A stretch of DNA of 64,000 nt from assembly GCF_011386835.1 (NCBI RefSeq), contig NC_088791.1:52843498-52907497 (forward strand). The letters run 5' to 3'. This document shows, piece by piece, positions 35,111-44,800 of the stretch (position 1 is the first letter of the stretch; each line of letters begins with the position of its first letter). The notes under the pieces are model-generated. The model saw only the letters and a program-made list of their open reading frames with translations. It ran no database searches and had not been told where the DNA came from. The position numbers and the translations under genes are program-made. This DNA comes from Chrysemys picta bellii (lineage: Eukaryota > Chordata > Testudines > Emydidae).

Positions 35111-37506
35111 ACACTAAATGGCCACTTCTATGGAACCCTCTTGCAGTGAGGGCAGAGAGAAGAAGGGGAGCACATTTTACAGTGTGAAGGGGAAAGTGGG
35201 TATTATGTACTGACAAAGGACCCACAGGAATGTGAAGGGGTATGGATGCCATGGACAGCAGCCATTTCCTGTGCCCACCTTTGATCACCCTCTCCCTGCA
35301 GAACTTTAACTCCATAGAGAACCTATGGGTTTAGGGAAGGTGGGTGGGTAGAGGCTGAATTCTTCTATGCTGCCCCATCCCATATTAGTCTGTTAAACAT
35401 CTCCATTTGTGTTAACAGAGAGGAGCTATAACTTTCTTGGTGACATGAAGCATCAGGCTTACATGGCCCAAGGTGGTCTAACCATTTATGTGCTATAAAT
35501 CTTTCATATGGGATCTCTTGAGAACATGATCTAGTCTGCAGAACTTCTGTAAACACAAGTTCAAAATTAAACCTGCATTTCACTCAGCCACATAATTTTA
35601 ATTCTGTATTTCTTATTCTTTTCTCTCTTTACCTTTCCTTATCAAGGTTCGTATATGATACCCAGACCCAGTGCTATCTGAACAAATAATCTGGAATTGC
35701 CCTTGAAGTTAGTGTCTTAATTCCAGGACTTTCAGTTGTTAACATCCTGAGGTGTGACTGCACAAAATGGTAGACCCTTCATATTGCACAGAACTTGAGG
35801 ATAGATAAGAATATACCATTTGTGAAAGGATGTCTCTAGTTCATTTTTCATGAAGTATGAGAACATTTATTCTTCTGATCTCTTTTTAAATACACTTTAT
35901 GCTTTCATCACACTGAATATTTGTTTGTTTTGAAAAGCCTAAGTTTTACATTTTTGTGTGCATTCACAAGACACTTTTTGAACATTTTGTCTGTGGATGA
36001 ACAAAAAAAAATACAATTTCTCTTGGGCGCTCATTCCTTTTCAGATTCCTCACAGAGGGTTCTCTTCTGCCATTGTACAGTTCAAACAAAGACACACAGC
36101 GAGCATGCACAATATTCTTTTTTATATATTTCTGTGCTGTTAGCAGTTGCTCTTTGAAGCATTTTTTCCTGTTTGTAAAATTTATGACACTAATAAAACA
36201 TTACACTAAATATGACTATAGTTTGAGCTATGATTTCCACTGAAACAAAGGGATAAAAGCCACAAGCCTACATTCAAAACAAGGCTAGATTTGAATAATT
36301 CAAAAGATTATATGAAAGGTGAACAATGGATGCAGCATTATGATCACTGTGGTTATTTGTTAAAGTATCCCATTACAGTGGGCACAAGTTGGGTACAAAG
36401 AGCATCATTTCCTCTTGTGCCCCCACTTGGATGCTGCCTGGAATCTGGATGGGGAGAATAGCCTCTCTTTGCATCCCCTTGAGCTCAAGCTGTCTGAGGG
36501 GGACCGGAGCGGTAGGGCCATGAGTCCACCCCAATTCCAGCACTGGCAAGATGAATAAGGTGTAGGAACATGGTGTTGTGGTGTAGCAAGCACAGGAGCA
36601 TGTGTTCCCAGGTGCCCTCAAGAGGAACTGTGGCTGAGTGATCCAGAATTACTCTTCGGGAATCTGGCTGCTGGGCCTCTCTACTCCCCCTCTAACAGAT
36701 CTGAAGGCACATTGGCAGAACCTAGCTGAGTACCTGTGGCTACTCTAAACAGACGTCATAAAAACTAGACACCATCAGTTTAGGGGAGCCACAGGCACTC
36801 TGCTTGTGCCCCCAGAAGCAATGGTTCCAGGAATGATCGGTAGCAATTGCCAACACTTATTACCCACTACTGTGATGCAATTCCTGGAATTATGGCTTCT
36901 GCCCCCACTATCTCATCTGGGTGTCAATCAGGAGCATTACGTCAAATTAAGACTCTGAACACTGCTGAAGACCATGCCAACAAAGCTGAGACAATTTCAA
37001 GAAACCTTATCAATTGGCGAGAAGCCAAATTCCTGGTGTCTTGTCTTTCTTCCAGCAAGATCTGGGACAAAGCTGCTCAGCCAATCCAAGAGGTTACCGC
37101 TATATCCCTTCATCAGCCTTCACCTCCAATAAAAACAGACAGACGGAAAGGGGAACAGAAGACCTTAGCCTAGGTAATATACCAAGTGGGGAAACTTCCT
37201 TCCCCAGCTTCAAATGTGGTATTTGGACCCACTGCATAACTGCAGAGCCAAACCCCAAGATTCCATAGAGATGACTAAATCCTGTCCTCTCTGTCCTTGC
37301 CAGCCATGCTCCAGCCACTCCCACTGCCAAGGGGGAAGAGGCAGCAGCACTTCTCCTTGCGTCTCTCTCTGCTCCTAGCTAGGATGGGAATTTATATCCA
37401 GCCTCACTTGAATAATATAAACTAGTTCTGTGATATTGTGAGAATGTGCCTTTATCACTGATAAAGTGGGACTGACTACATGTAAGCCCCAGAGCCTGAA
37501 GTCTGA
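35111..37506. other. Unassigned stretch
   Basis: No gene or named repeat recognised. ORFs near 36373-37330 lie in GC-richer DNA but overlap on both strands with no conserved motif. Confidence 0.4.
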
Positions 37507-37708
37507 GGGTATGTCTACACAGCAAAGAAAAAAACAGCAGCTATCCCACGCTAGCTGACTCTGGCTTGCAGGACTCAGGCTGCAGGGCTATTTCATTGCT
37601 GTGCAAGGTCCTGAAGCCTGGAAGTCTATGCAGCAATGAAACAGCTCTGCAGACTGAGCCATCTGGCACAGGCCACCTGTGAGTTTTTCTTTGCTGTGTA
37701 GACATATG
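37507..37708. mobile_element. Palindromic Harbinger-type MITE abutting the Harbinger element
   Basis: Left end GGGTATGTCTACACAGCAAA and right end TTTGCTGTGTAGACATAT are inverted copies over about 25 bases. Internal arms (CTATTTCATTGCTGTG near 37588, CAGCAATGAAACAGC near 37632) also pair, so it is a hairpin. No coding. Its right end fuses directly with the left end of the next element, giving the perfect palindrome GTAGACATATGTCTAC at 37698-37713. Confidence 0.75.
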
Positions 37709-38080
37709 TCTACACTACGAAATGAGGTCGAATTTATAGAAGCTGGTTTTATAGAAATCGGTTTTATACAGTCGATTGTGTGTGTCCCCACATAAAATGC
37801 TCTAAGTGCATTAAGTCGGCGGACCGCATCCACAGTACCGAGGCTAGCTTCGACTTCCAGAGCGTTGCACTCTGGGTAGCTATCCCACAGTTCCCCACAG
37901 TCTCCGCCGCCCATTGGAATTCTGGGTTGAGATCCCAATGCCTGATGATGCAAAAACAGTGTCGCAGGGGGTTCTGGGTACATGTCGTCAGGCCCCTCCC
38001 CCTCCGTCAGAGCAACGGCAGACAATCGATTCGTGCCTTTTTACCTGGGTTACCTGTGCAGACAACATACCACAGCAAGC

Positions 38081-38185
38081 ATGGAGCCCGCTCAGCTCAG
38101 CTCACCGTCACCATATGTCATCTGGGTGCCGGCAGACGTGGTACTGCATTGCTACACACAGCAGCTAATTGCCTTTTGGCAGTAG
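38081..38185 (+). other. Short leader ORF duplicating the transposase start
   Basis: A 34-codon frame starting Met-Glu-Pro-Ala-Gln, the same five codons that start the transposase frame at 38679. The surrounding 100 bases or so (37980-38106) are a diverged direct copy of 38594-38699. It ends at TAG 38183-38185 after a Gln codon. Could be an alternative first exon, an upstream ORF or a passive duplicate. Confidence 0.4.
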
Positions 38186-38484
38186 ATGGTATATTAGGAT
38201 TGGTATCCATCATCGTCGTATTCCTCAGTGAGTTTGGTCAGAGGCACCTGGACAGACATGTTTTGTCTCCTGGAGACTCAGTCCTGCCGGCAGTCCTATT
38301 GAACCGTCTTGACGATGATGGCTAGCAATCGTAATACAATATCTTCTGCCAAGCACCCAGAAGATGCCGATGGCTATCAGTCATGCTGCACCGTCTGCTG
38401 CCAGCATAAGATGTAAAAGATAGATGGACCAGATTTGTTCTGTATTCATTTGTTCCCCCCTCCCTCCGTGAAATCAACGGTCTG

Positions 38485-38527
38485 CTAAACCCAGGGTTTT
38501 GAGTTCAATCTTTGGGGGGACCATTTT
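38485..38527 (+). repeat. SINE-like block inside the Harbinger leader
   Basis: CTAAACCCAGGGTTTTGAGT followed by TCAATCTTTGGGGGGACCAT matches, with about six differences, the B-box region of the tRNA-derived SINE at 59167-59208 (opposite strand). GAGTTCAATC is the B-box core. It looks like a captured SINE scrap. Confidence 0.55.
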
Positions 38528-38678
38528 GTGTGACAGATGTTTGTGTTTCTCCCTGATGCACAGCCACCTTTGTTGATTTTAATTCCCTGTAAGCCATGTC
38601 GTCACTCGCCCCTCCCTTCCTCCGTCAGACAATAGTTTCACACCTTTTTTTCAGCCCAGATGCCATAGCACTGGGATC

Positions 38679-39927
38679 ATGGAGCCCGCTCAGATCACCG
38701 TGGCAATTATGATCACTATGAACAACACGGCATTGTCCTGGAGTATATGCAGAGCCAGAACATGCCAAAGCAAAACCAGGCGAGGAGGCGATTGCAGCGG
38801 CGACGAGAGTGATGAGGAAATTGACATGGACATAGACAAAATACAGGCCCAAGCAATGTGCAAATCATGGTGTTACTGGGGGAGGTTCATGGCGTGGAAC
38901 GCCGATTCTGGGCCCGGGAAACAAGCACAGACTGGTGGGACCGCATCGTGTTGCAGGTGTGGGACGATTCCCAGTGGCTGCGAAACTTTCGCATGCGTAA
39001 GGGCACTTTCATGGAACTTTGTGACTTGTTTTCCCCTGCCCTGAAGCGCCAGAATACTAGGATGAGAGCAGCCCTCACAGTTGAGAAGCGAGTGGCGATA
39101 GCCCTGTGGAAGCTTGCAACGCCAGACAGCTATCGGTCAGTCGGGAATCAATTTGGAGTGGGCAAATCTACTGTGGGGGCTGCTGTGATCCAAGTAGCCA
39201 ACGCAATCAAAGACCTGCTGAAATCAAGGGTAGTGACTCTGGGATACGTGCAGGTCATAGTGGATGGCTTTGCTGCAATGGGATTCCCAAACTGTGGTGG
39301 GGTGATAGACGGAACACATATCCCTATCTTGTCACCAGAGCACCAAGCCACCGAGTACATAAACCGCAAGGGGTACTTTTCAATGCTGCCCCAAGCCCTG
39401 GTGGATCACAAGGGACATTTCACTAACATCAACGTGGGATGGCCGGGAAAGATACATGATGCTCGCGTCTTCAGGAACTCTGGTCTGTTTCAAAAGCTGG
39501 AGGAAGGGACTTTCTTCCCGGACCAGAAAATAACTGTTGGGGATGTTGAAATGCCTATCGTTATCCTTGGGGACCCAGCCTACCCCTTAATGCCATGGCT
39601 CATGAAGCTGTACACAGGCAGCCTGGACAGTATCAGGACCTGTTCAACTATAGGCTGAGCAAGTGCTGAATGGTGGTAGAATGTGCATTTGGACGTTTAA
39701 AAGTGCGCTGGCGCAGTTTACTGACTTGGATAGACCTCAGCGAAGCCAATATTCCAATTGTTATTGCTGCTTGCTGTGCGCTCCACAATATCTGTGAGAG
39801 CAAGGGGGAGACATTTATGGAGGGGCGGAAGGTTGAGGCAAATCGCCTGGCCGCTGATTATGCACAGCCAGACACCAGACGGTTAGAAGAATACAGCAGG
39901 GCGTGGTGCGCATCAGAGAAGCTTTGA
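38679..39927 (+). pseudogene. Harbinger transposase (HARBI1-type DDE nuclease), three lesions
   Basis: Nuclease that cuts and rejoins Harbinger ends, working in the nucleus with a Myb-like partner. The reading starts at ATG 38679 (MEPAQITV) with an acidic segment (GDESDEEIDMDID). It shifts frame near 38865 into the main frame 38858-39658. That frame holds a helix-rich DNA-binding region (VAIALWKLATPDSYRSVGNQ) and catalytic motifs VIDGTHIPI (Asp151 of this frame), WPGKIHDARVF (Asp201) and LGDPAYPLMPWL (Asp239). A second shift near 39630 and an in-frame TGA at 39667-39669 precede VVECAFGRLKVRW, which supplies the catalytic Glu, and the C-terminal CALHNICESKG. Pieced together the length is close to a usual transposase of this type. 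AATAAA follows at 40075-40080. Confidence 0.9.
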
Positions 39928-40074
39928 AAACCAGTTTTGTGACTGGCTAGGCTACGGTGTGAAACTTCTGTTTGTTTCTCCTTGATGAACCCTCCCTCCC
40001 CCCCCCCGGTTCACTCTACTTCCCTGTAAACTAACCACCCTCCCCTCCCCCCTTCGATCACCGCTTGCAGAGGC

Positions 40075-40114
40075 AATAAAGTTATTGTTACTTGACATTC
40101 ATGCATTCTTTATT
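40075..40114. promoter_or_regulatory. Facing polyadenylation signals of the two Harbinger genes
   Basis: AATAAA on the plus strand at 40075-40080 (transposase) and AATAAA on the minus strand at 40114-40109 (Myb-like gene). Each lies on the far side of the other's signal, so the two transcripts should overlap at their 3' ends. Confidence 0.6.
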
Positions 40115-40181
40115 AATTCATCACACAACTAGGGGGAGGGGGGAAGGAAAAGGACACACTGCAGTTTAAAACTTTAAAACT

Positions 40182-42127
40182 TTAACACTTATTGAAGGCC
40201 AGCCTTCTGATGCTTGGGCAATCATCTGGGGTGGAGTGGCTGGGTGGCCGGAGGCCCCCCCACCACGTTCTTGGGCATCTGGGTGAGGAGGCTATGGAAC
40301 TTGGGGAGGAGGGCTGTTGGGTACACAGGGGCTGTAGCGGCGGACTCTGCTCCTGCTGTCTTTTCTGCAGCTCAACCATATGCTGGAGCATATCAGTTTG
40401 ATGCTCCAGCAGCCGGAGCATCGACTCTTGCCTTCTGTCAGCAAGCTGATGCCACCTATCCTCTTCAGCCCGCCACTTGCTCTCTTCAGCCCACCACCTC
40501 TCCTCTCGTTCATATTGTGCTTTTTTGCACTCTGACACTGACTGCCTCCACGCATTCTGCTGTGCTCTGTCAGCGTGGGAGGACATCTGGAGCTCCGACA
40601 GCATATCATCCCGAGTCCGCCGTTTTCTCCTTCTAATCTTCACTAGCCTCTGTGAAGGAGAAACATTTGCAGCTGGTGGAGGAAAAGGGAGAGGTGGTTA
40701 AAAAGACACATTTTAGAGAACAATGGGTACACTCTTTCACGTTAAATTTTGCTGTTCACATACACAGCACATGTGCTTTCATTACAAGGTCGCATTTTTC
40801 CTCTTATATTGAGGGCCTGCTGGTTTGGTGTGAGAGATCACTCACGCAGTGCCAGGCAACAGAATTCGGCTTGCAGGCAGCCATGGTAAGCCACAGTCTT
40901 TTGGCTTTTTAACCTTCATAACATGTGGGAATGGTTTCAAACAGCAGCACGCTCATTTCCCATACCAAGCACACATTGGGTTGGCCATTTAAAATGGGTT
41001 TGCAATGTAAAAGGAGGGGCTGCGGTTTCTGAGTTAACATGCAGCACAAACCCAACTACCCCCCCCCACACACACACACCCAATTCTCTGGGATGATCAC
41101 TTCACCCCTCCCCCTCACCACGTGGCTAACAGTGGGGAACATTTCTGTTCAGCTGAGCAGGAACGGGCACCTTTGAATGTCCCCTTAATAAAATCACCCC
41201 ATTTCAACCAGATGACCGTGAATGATATCACTCTCCTGAGGATAACAAAGAGAGATAAGGAATGGATGTTGTCTGCATGCCAGCAAACACTGGGACCATA
41301 CGCTTCCATGCTTTGTTATGCAATGATTCCAGACTATGTGCTACTGGCCTGGCGTGGTAAAGTGTCCTACCATGGCGGATGGGATAAGGCAGCCCTCCCC
41401 AGAAACCTTTTGCAAAGGCTTTGGGAGTACATCAAGGAGAGCTTTCGGGAGATGTCCCTGGAGGATTTCCGCTCCATCCCCATACACGCTAACAGACTTT
41501 TCCAGTAGCTGTACTAGCCGCGATTGCCAGGGCAAATTAATCATTAAACACGCTTGCTTTTAAACCATGTGTAATATTTACAAAGGTACACTCACTAGAG
41601 GTCCCTGGTGTGCTCTCAGGGTCTGGGAGCACGCCTTGGGTGAGTTCGGGGGTTACTGGTTCCAGGTCCAGGGTGATAAACATATCCTGGCTGTTGGGGA
41701 AACCGGTTTCTCTGCTTCCTTGCTGTGAGCTATCTTCCTCGTACCCCGAACCCGCTTCCCTGTTGCGTGATTCTCCATTGATGGAGTCAAAGCATACGGT
41801 TGGGGTAGTGGTGGCTGCACCCCCTAGCATGGCATGCAGCTCCGCGTAGAAGCGGCATGTTTGCGGCTCTGCCCCGGACCTTCCGTTTGACTCTCTGGCT
41901 TTGTGGTAGGCTTGCCTTAGCTCCTTAATTTTAACGCGGCACTGCTGTGTGTCCCTGTTATGGCCTCTGTCCTTCATGGCCTTTGAGACTTTTTCTAATA
42001 TTTTGCCATTTCATTTACTGCTATGGAGTTCAGCTAGCACTGATTCGTCTCCCCATATGGCGAGCAGATCCCGTACCTCCCGTTCGGTCCATGATGGAGT
42101 TCTTTTGCGATCCTGGGACTCCATCAT
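40182..42127 (-). pseudogene. Harbinger Myb/SANT-like DNA-binding protein, two exons, one stop
   Basis: Partner protein of the nuclease; in this superfamily it binds the element's DNA and brings the transposase into the nucleus. Start ATG 42127 (a second ATG follows). Exon 1 (42127-41596) carries a trihelix/SANT domain: TPSWTEREVRDLLAIWGDES, then KVSKAMKDRGHNRDTQQCRV and KELRQAYHKARE. It is followed by an acidic, Ser-rich linker. The donor is GTGAGT (41595-41590) and the acceptor TCCACCAG ends at 40673; exon 2 (40672-40182) continues the same frame (phase 1). Exon 2 encodes a basic RRRKRRTRDD stretch, then a Glu/Trp-rich coiled coil (EERWWAEESKWRAEEDRW) and a Pro/Ser-rich tail. Total 340 codons with one in-frame TGA (42013-42011, codon 39), which CpG decay of CGA would explain. 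Confidence 0.85.
41122..41508 (+). CDS. Unidentified 128-codon ORF inside the Harbinger Myb intron
   Basis: An intact frame from ATG 41122 to TAG 41506-41508 on the strand opposite the Myb-like gene, entirely within its predicted intron. The peptide is balanced in composition and protein-like: ITLLRITKRDKEWMLSAC near residues 36-53, then PDYVLLAWRGKVSYHGGWDK, LLQRLWEYIKES and a C-terminal NRLFQ. I do not recognise a domain. It stays open while both established genes of the element have lesions. It could be a third element-encoded protein, a captured gene fragment or an antisense artefact. An internal Met (residue 31) precedes the best part and may be the real start. Confidence 0.4.
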   Translation: MANSGEHFCSAEQERAPLNVPLIKSPHFNQMTVNDITLLRITKRDKEWMLSACQQTLGPYASMLCYAMIPDYVLLAWRGKVSYHGGWDKAALPRNLLQRLWEYIKESFREMSLEDFRSIPIHANRLFQ

Positions 42128-42482
42128 GGTCACCTGTGCTCTCCACGCTGAGCAAATAGGAAATGAAATTCAAAAGTTCGCGGAGCTTTTCCTCTCTACC
42201 TGGTCAGTGCATCTGAGTTGAGAGTGCTGTCCAGAGCGGTCACAATGAAGCACTGTGGGATAGCTCCTGGAGGCCAATAAACATCGAATTCCGTCCACAC
42301 TACCCCAAATCTGACCCACAAAGGCCGATTTCAGCGCTAATCCCCTCGTCGGAGGTGGAGTAAAGAAACTGGTTTAAAGGGCCCTTTAAGTTGAAAAAAG
42401 GGCTTTGTCGTGTGGACGTGTCCAGGCTTAATTCGATTTAACGCTGCTAAATTCGACCTAAACTTGTAGTGTAGACCAGGCC

Positions 42483-44229
42483 TTAGAGAGCAAAGAGCTC
42501 TCTGTTGCCATCTGGTGGTGAAATGGGACAAAAGGGAGAATGCTTAAGAATGGCAGATGGGCAGGGGCTCCATAGGGGAGGGAGCTTTCTTGTTGGAGAG
42601 CAAAAGGAATTGACTGATGGGGCCAGGTATCCTTTGTATTTTTGCTCTGACACAGTTTGGTTAGAGCACAGTTAAATCTTGGCTTTGTGGGCAATGAAAT
42701 GCTATTGACCTGCTTGGGAATCACAGGGATAAGTGAATGTGCCTAGGTTCAGACTGACTGAGATTGCTATCGGACGCAGTTGGGTAAAAAAGACTGGACA
42801 GAGAGGAAGAGATTGGGAAGAGAGAGGAGGAAAAAGGCTCTGAGCTTCAGCTAGGAGTGCCTTGCTGGTGGTGAGGACTCTGTAAAAGGCCCCAGATACT
42901 AATGAACCATGAGCTAAGGCTGCTGCAGGATAGTGGATTGCACTGAGTTGAGGGTGGCTTCTAGGCAACTGATGCTGCAGGGGACAGATGGTGCAGAGCG
43001 GTGGTGGCTCAAGCAGAACTGAGGCAGTTTGGGCCAAAGCCATAAATAGAGTAGCCTGCCTGAGGGACTCTGGTGCAGCCTCCCTACGCAGCAATTACAG
43101 TTGCAATCACTCCAGTTGGTCAGGTGGTAGAGCCCCCCGAGCAGGCCAGGCAGCATCCTTGGACTTCTCCAACTCAGGACAGCTGACTGTGAGTAGGGAG
43201 CTGAGGAGGAAGTGGAGAAGGAAGTGGCTGGAACGCACCAGCCACTCAATTGCCAGGAAGACTGAGGGTGAGACTACGGTTAAGGCACCCAAGGGGGTGG
43301 AAATCTTACCTCATAGAATTTGAGAATGAATTGCTGATTTTCCCACATTCATTCTGTTGTCTTTCCCCCACCCCAAAAAAAGTTGTGTTTTGACCTAGAA
43401 AATTGAACCCAGCCCTTTTTGCTGCCATCAGCATCTGGCTGAAGGGTTATGTGCATAACACACACTGTAGCCACCATGATTAAGCATGGTTTGATCCTGG
43501 CTATGGCTGAATTGCCTCCTAGAACAACTTGATAGGGTCAGTCCAGGCCAATTTCCAGGTCTTTATAAAACTGCATGACAAGATTAAATTAGAGCAAGAG
43601 CCAAAATCTTTTAGAAGTTAAAGGGCTGTTATAATACCAAATCCTGTCAAACTAGTGGGTATTTTATTAGCAAGAGTGTTTGTTTCACATGCCCAAGTTT
43701 TAATTAAGTCTATTACGAAAGAAAAGTTTTATGGGTCAGTTTATTATGCTGTTCTATCATTTTGACACATTTATATCAGAATATTTACTTATCTTTTAAA
43801 AACAGAGGAGTTAGTTCTATAAAAGACAAGGTTATTAGAGGCATCTCATTTTCGTATGGGCTACTAGAGGAAATTCACATGCTAAGTTGTACATATACGT
43901 AAAATAGGCAAGATGTTCTTTAATGTCAAAACCTGCTCACTTTACATGTGAGTAGTGCCATTGTCATTTATGGGAAAACTATCATTAAGGAGAGAGAAAT
44001 TTGATCTGTAGTCTGTACACGAACAAAGGAATTATGATATCAGTGCTAAAAATAAGTGGCCAATAGCAGGTTCTTTAATATTTGCATATACGTTAAATGG
44101 CTCATTGTCATCAACGATGCAAGGGTGCCTAGTAGTTTCCTCAAAGTATCAGACATAGTATTAGCATTAATATAAAAAAAATTAAATCTCTTTAAAGAAT
44201 GCTTAAAAAGAGAGTTGGAAGAATGTTTT
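42483..44229. other. Unassigned stretch
   Basis: No gene recognised. A phrase near 42508 (CATCTGGTGGTGAAATGG) is shared with the LTR at 30676-31956 and may be an LTR scrap. ORFs to 130 codons (42702-43094, minus) overlap others and lack motifs. Confidence 0.4.
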
Positions 44230-44800
44230 TGTAAACAAGTGGCCTCCTCCCCCCTCATGGCAATCCTGCAAATGGCCCCTCACCTCTGTTTTCCTTTGAA
44301 TCACTAGTAACTTCATGGAATCGGTTTATTAACAGTTTATTAACGAACTCCGTGCAAGTAGTCCCTAACAAAGTCACAAAACAGTCCATATCACCTCAGT
44401 GCAAGTAGTCAATCATACGTTCTCTTGGGCCTTAACATAACACATACCCCCAGTCTGGAATCTTCTGCCATGCCCAGACTCTCAGTCATCCTCTGTCCTT
44501 CTGCCAGGACAGCAACCTCAGACCTCCCTACTCAGGTGCAACCTTGCTCTTCTCAGTGGGAACTCCCACAGCCTCTCCACTGGGAATATCTTCCTTTCAC
44601 TGTCCTCTGGGTCCAACTCTTTAGCAAGGAGATGTCAGTGAGTATACCCCTCTCTGGCTCAGAGTCAGAAGGCAACTAACTCCCTTTATGCTGGGTAAGG
44701 GATATATGGAAGATAGATTAACTGATTAACACCTACTGCTTCCTTCTGGCCAATAAAAAATTAGAAAAAATCCATCAATAAGAAAATGGTTCACATCACA
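44230..44800 (-). mobile_element. Possible decayed LTR (minus strand)
   Basis: TGTAAACAAGTGG on the left and TTCACATCACA on the right could be TG…CA ends of a 571-bp LTR. Two minus-strand AATAAA signals (near 44325 and 44337) support that strand. No target duplication is seen. Weak. Confidence 0.25.

Larger units (their letters stand above)
37702..42482. mobile_element. Two-gene Harbinger (PIF/Harbinger) transposon
   Basis: About 4.8 kb with inverted ends TATGTCTACACTACGAAAT (left) and, inverted from the right, CCTGGTCTACACTACAAGTT; the similarity continues through AGGTCGAATTTA. It encodes a HARBI1-type nuclease on the plus strand and a Myb/SANT-type protein on the minus strand, the two proteins that define autonomous PIF/Harbinger elements. 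TTA/TAG follows the right end; TAG precedes the left end, so a three-base duplication is possible but obscured by the adjoining MITE. Frame lesions in both genes make this copy inactive but recently so. Confidence 0.9.

Noticed and set aside
37780..38325. 181-codon plus ORF at the Harbinger 5' end
   Set aside because: It begins in the terminal repeat region, runs across the duplicated leader, and has no motif; the better-supported starts lie in other frames (38081 and 38679).
39106..39426. 106-codon plus ORF in the Harbinger body
   Set aside because: An out-of-frame shadow of the transposase; it uses the same DNA without its motifs.
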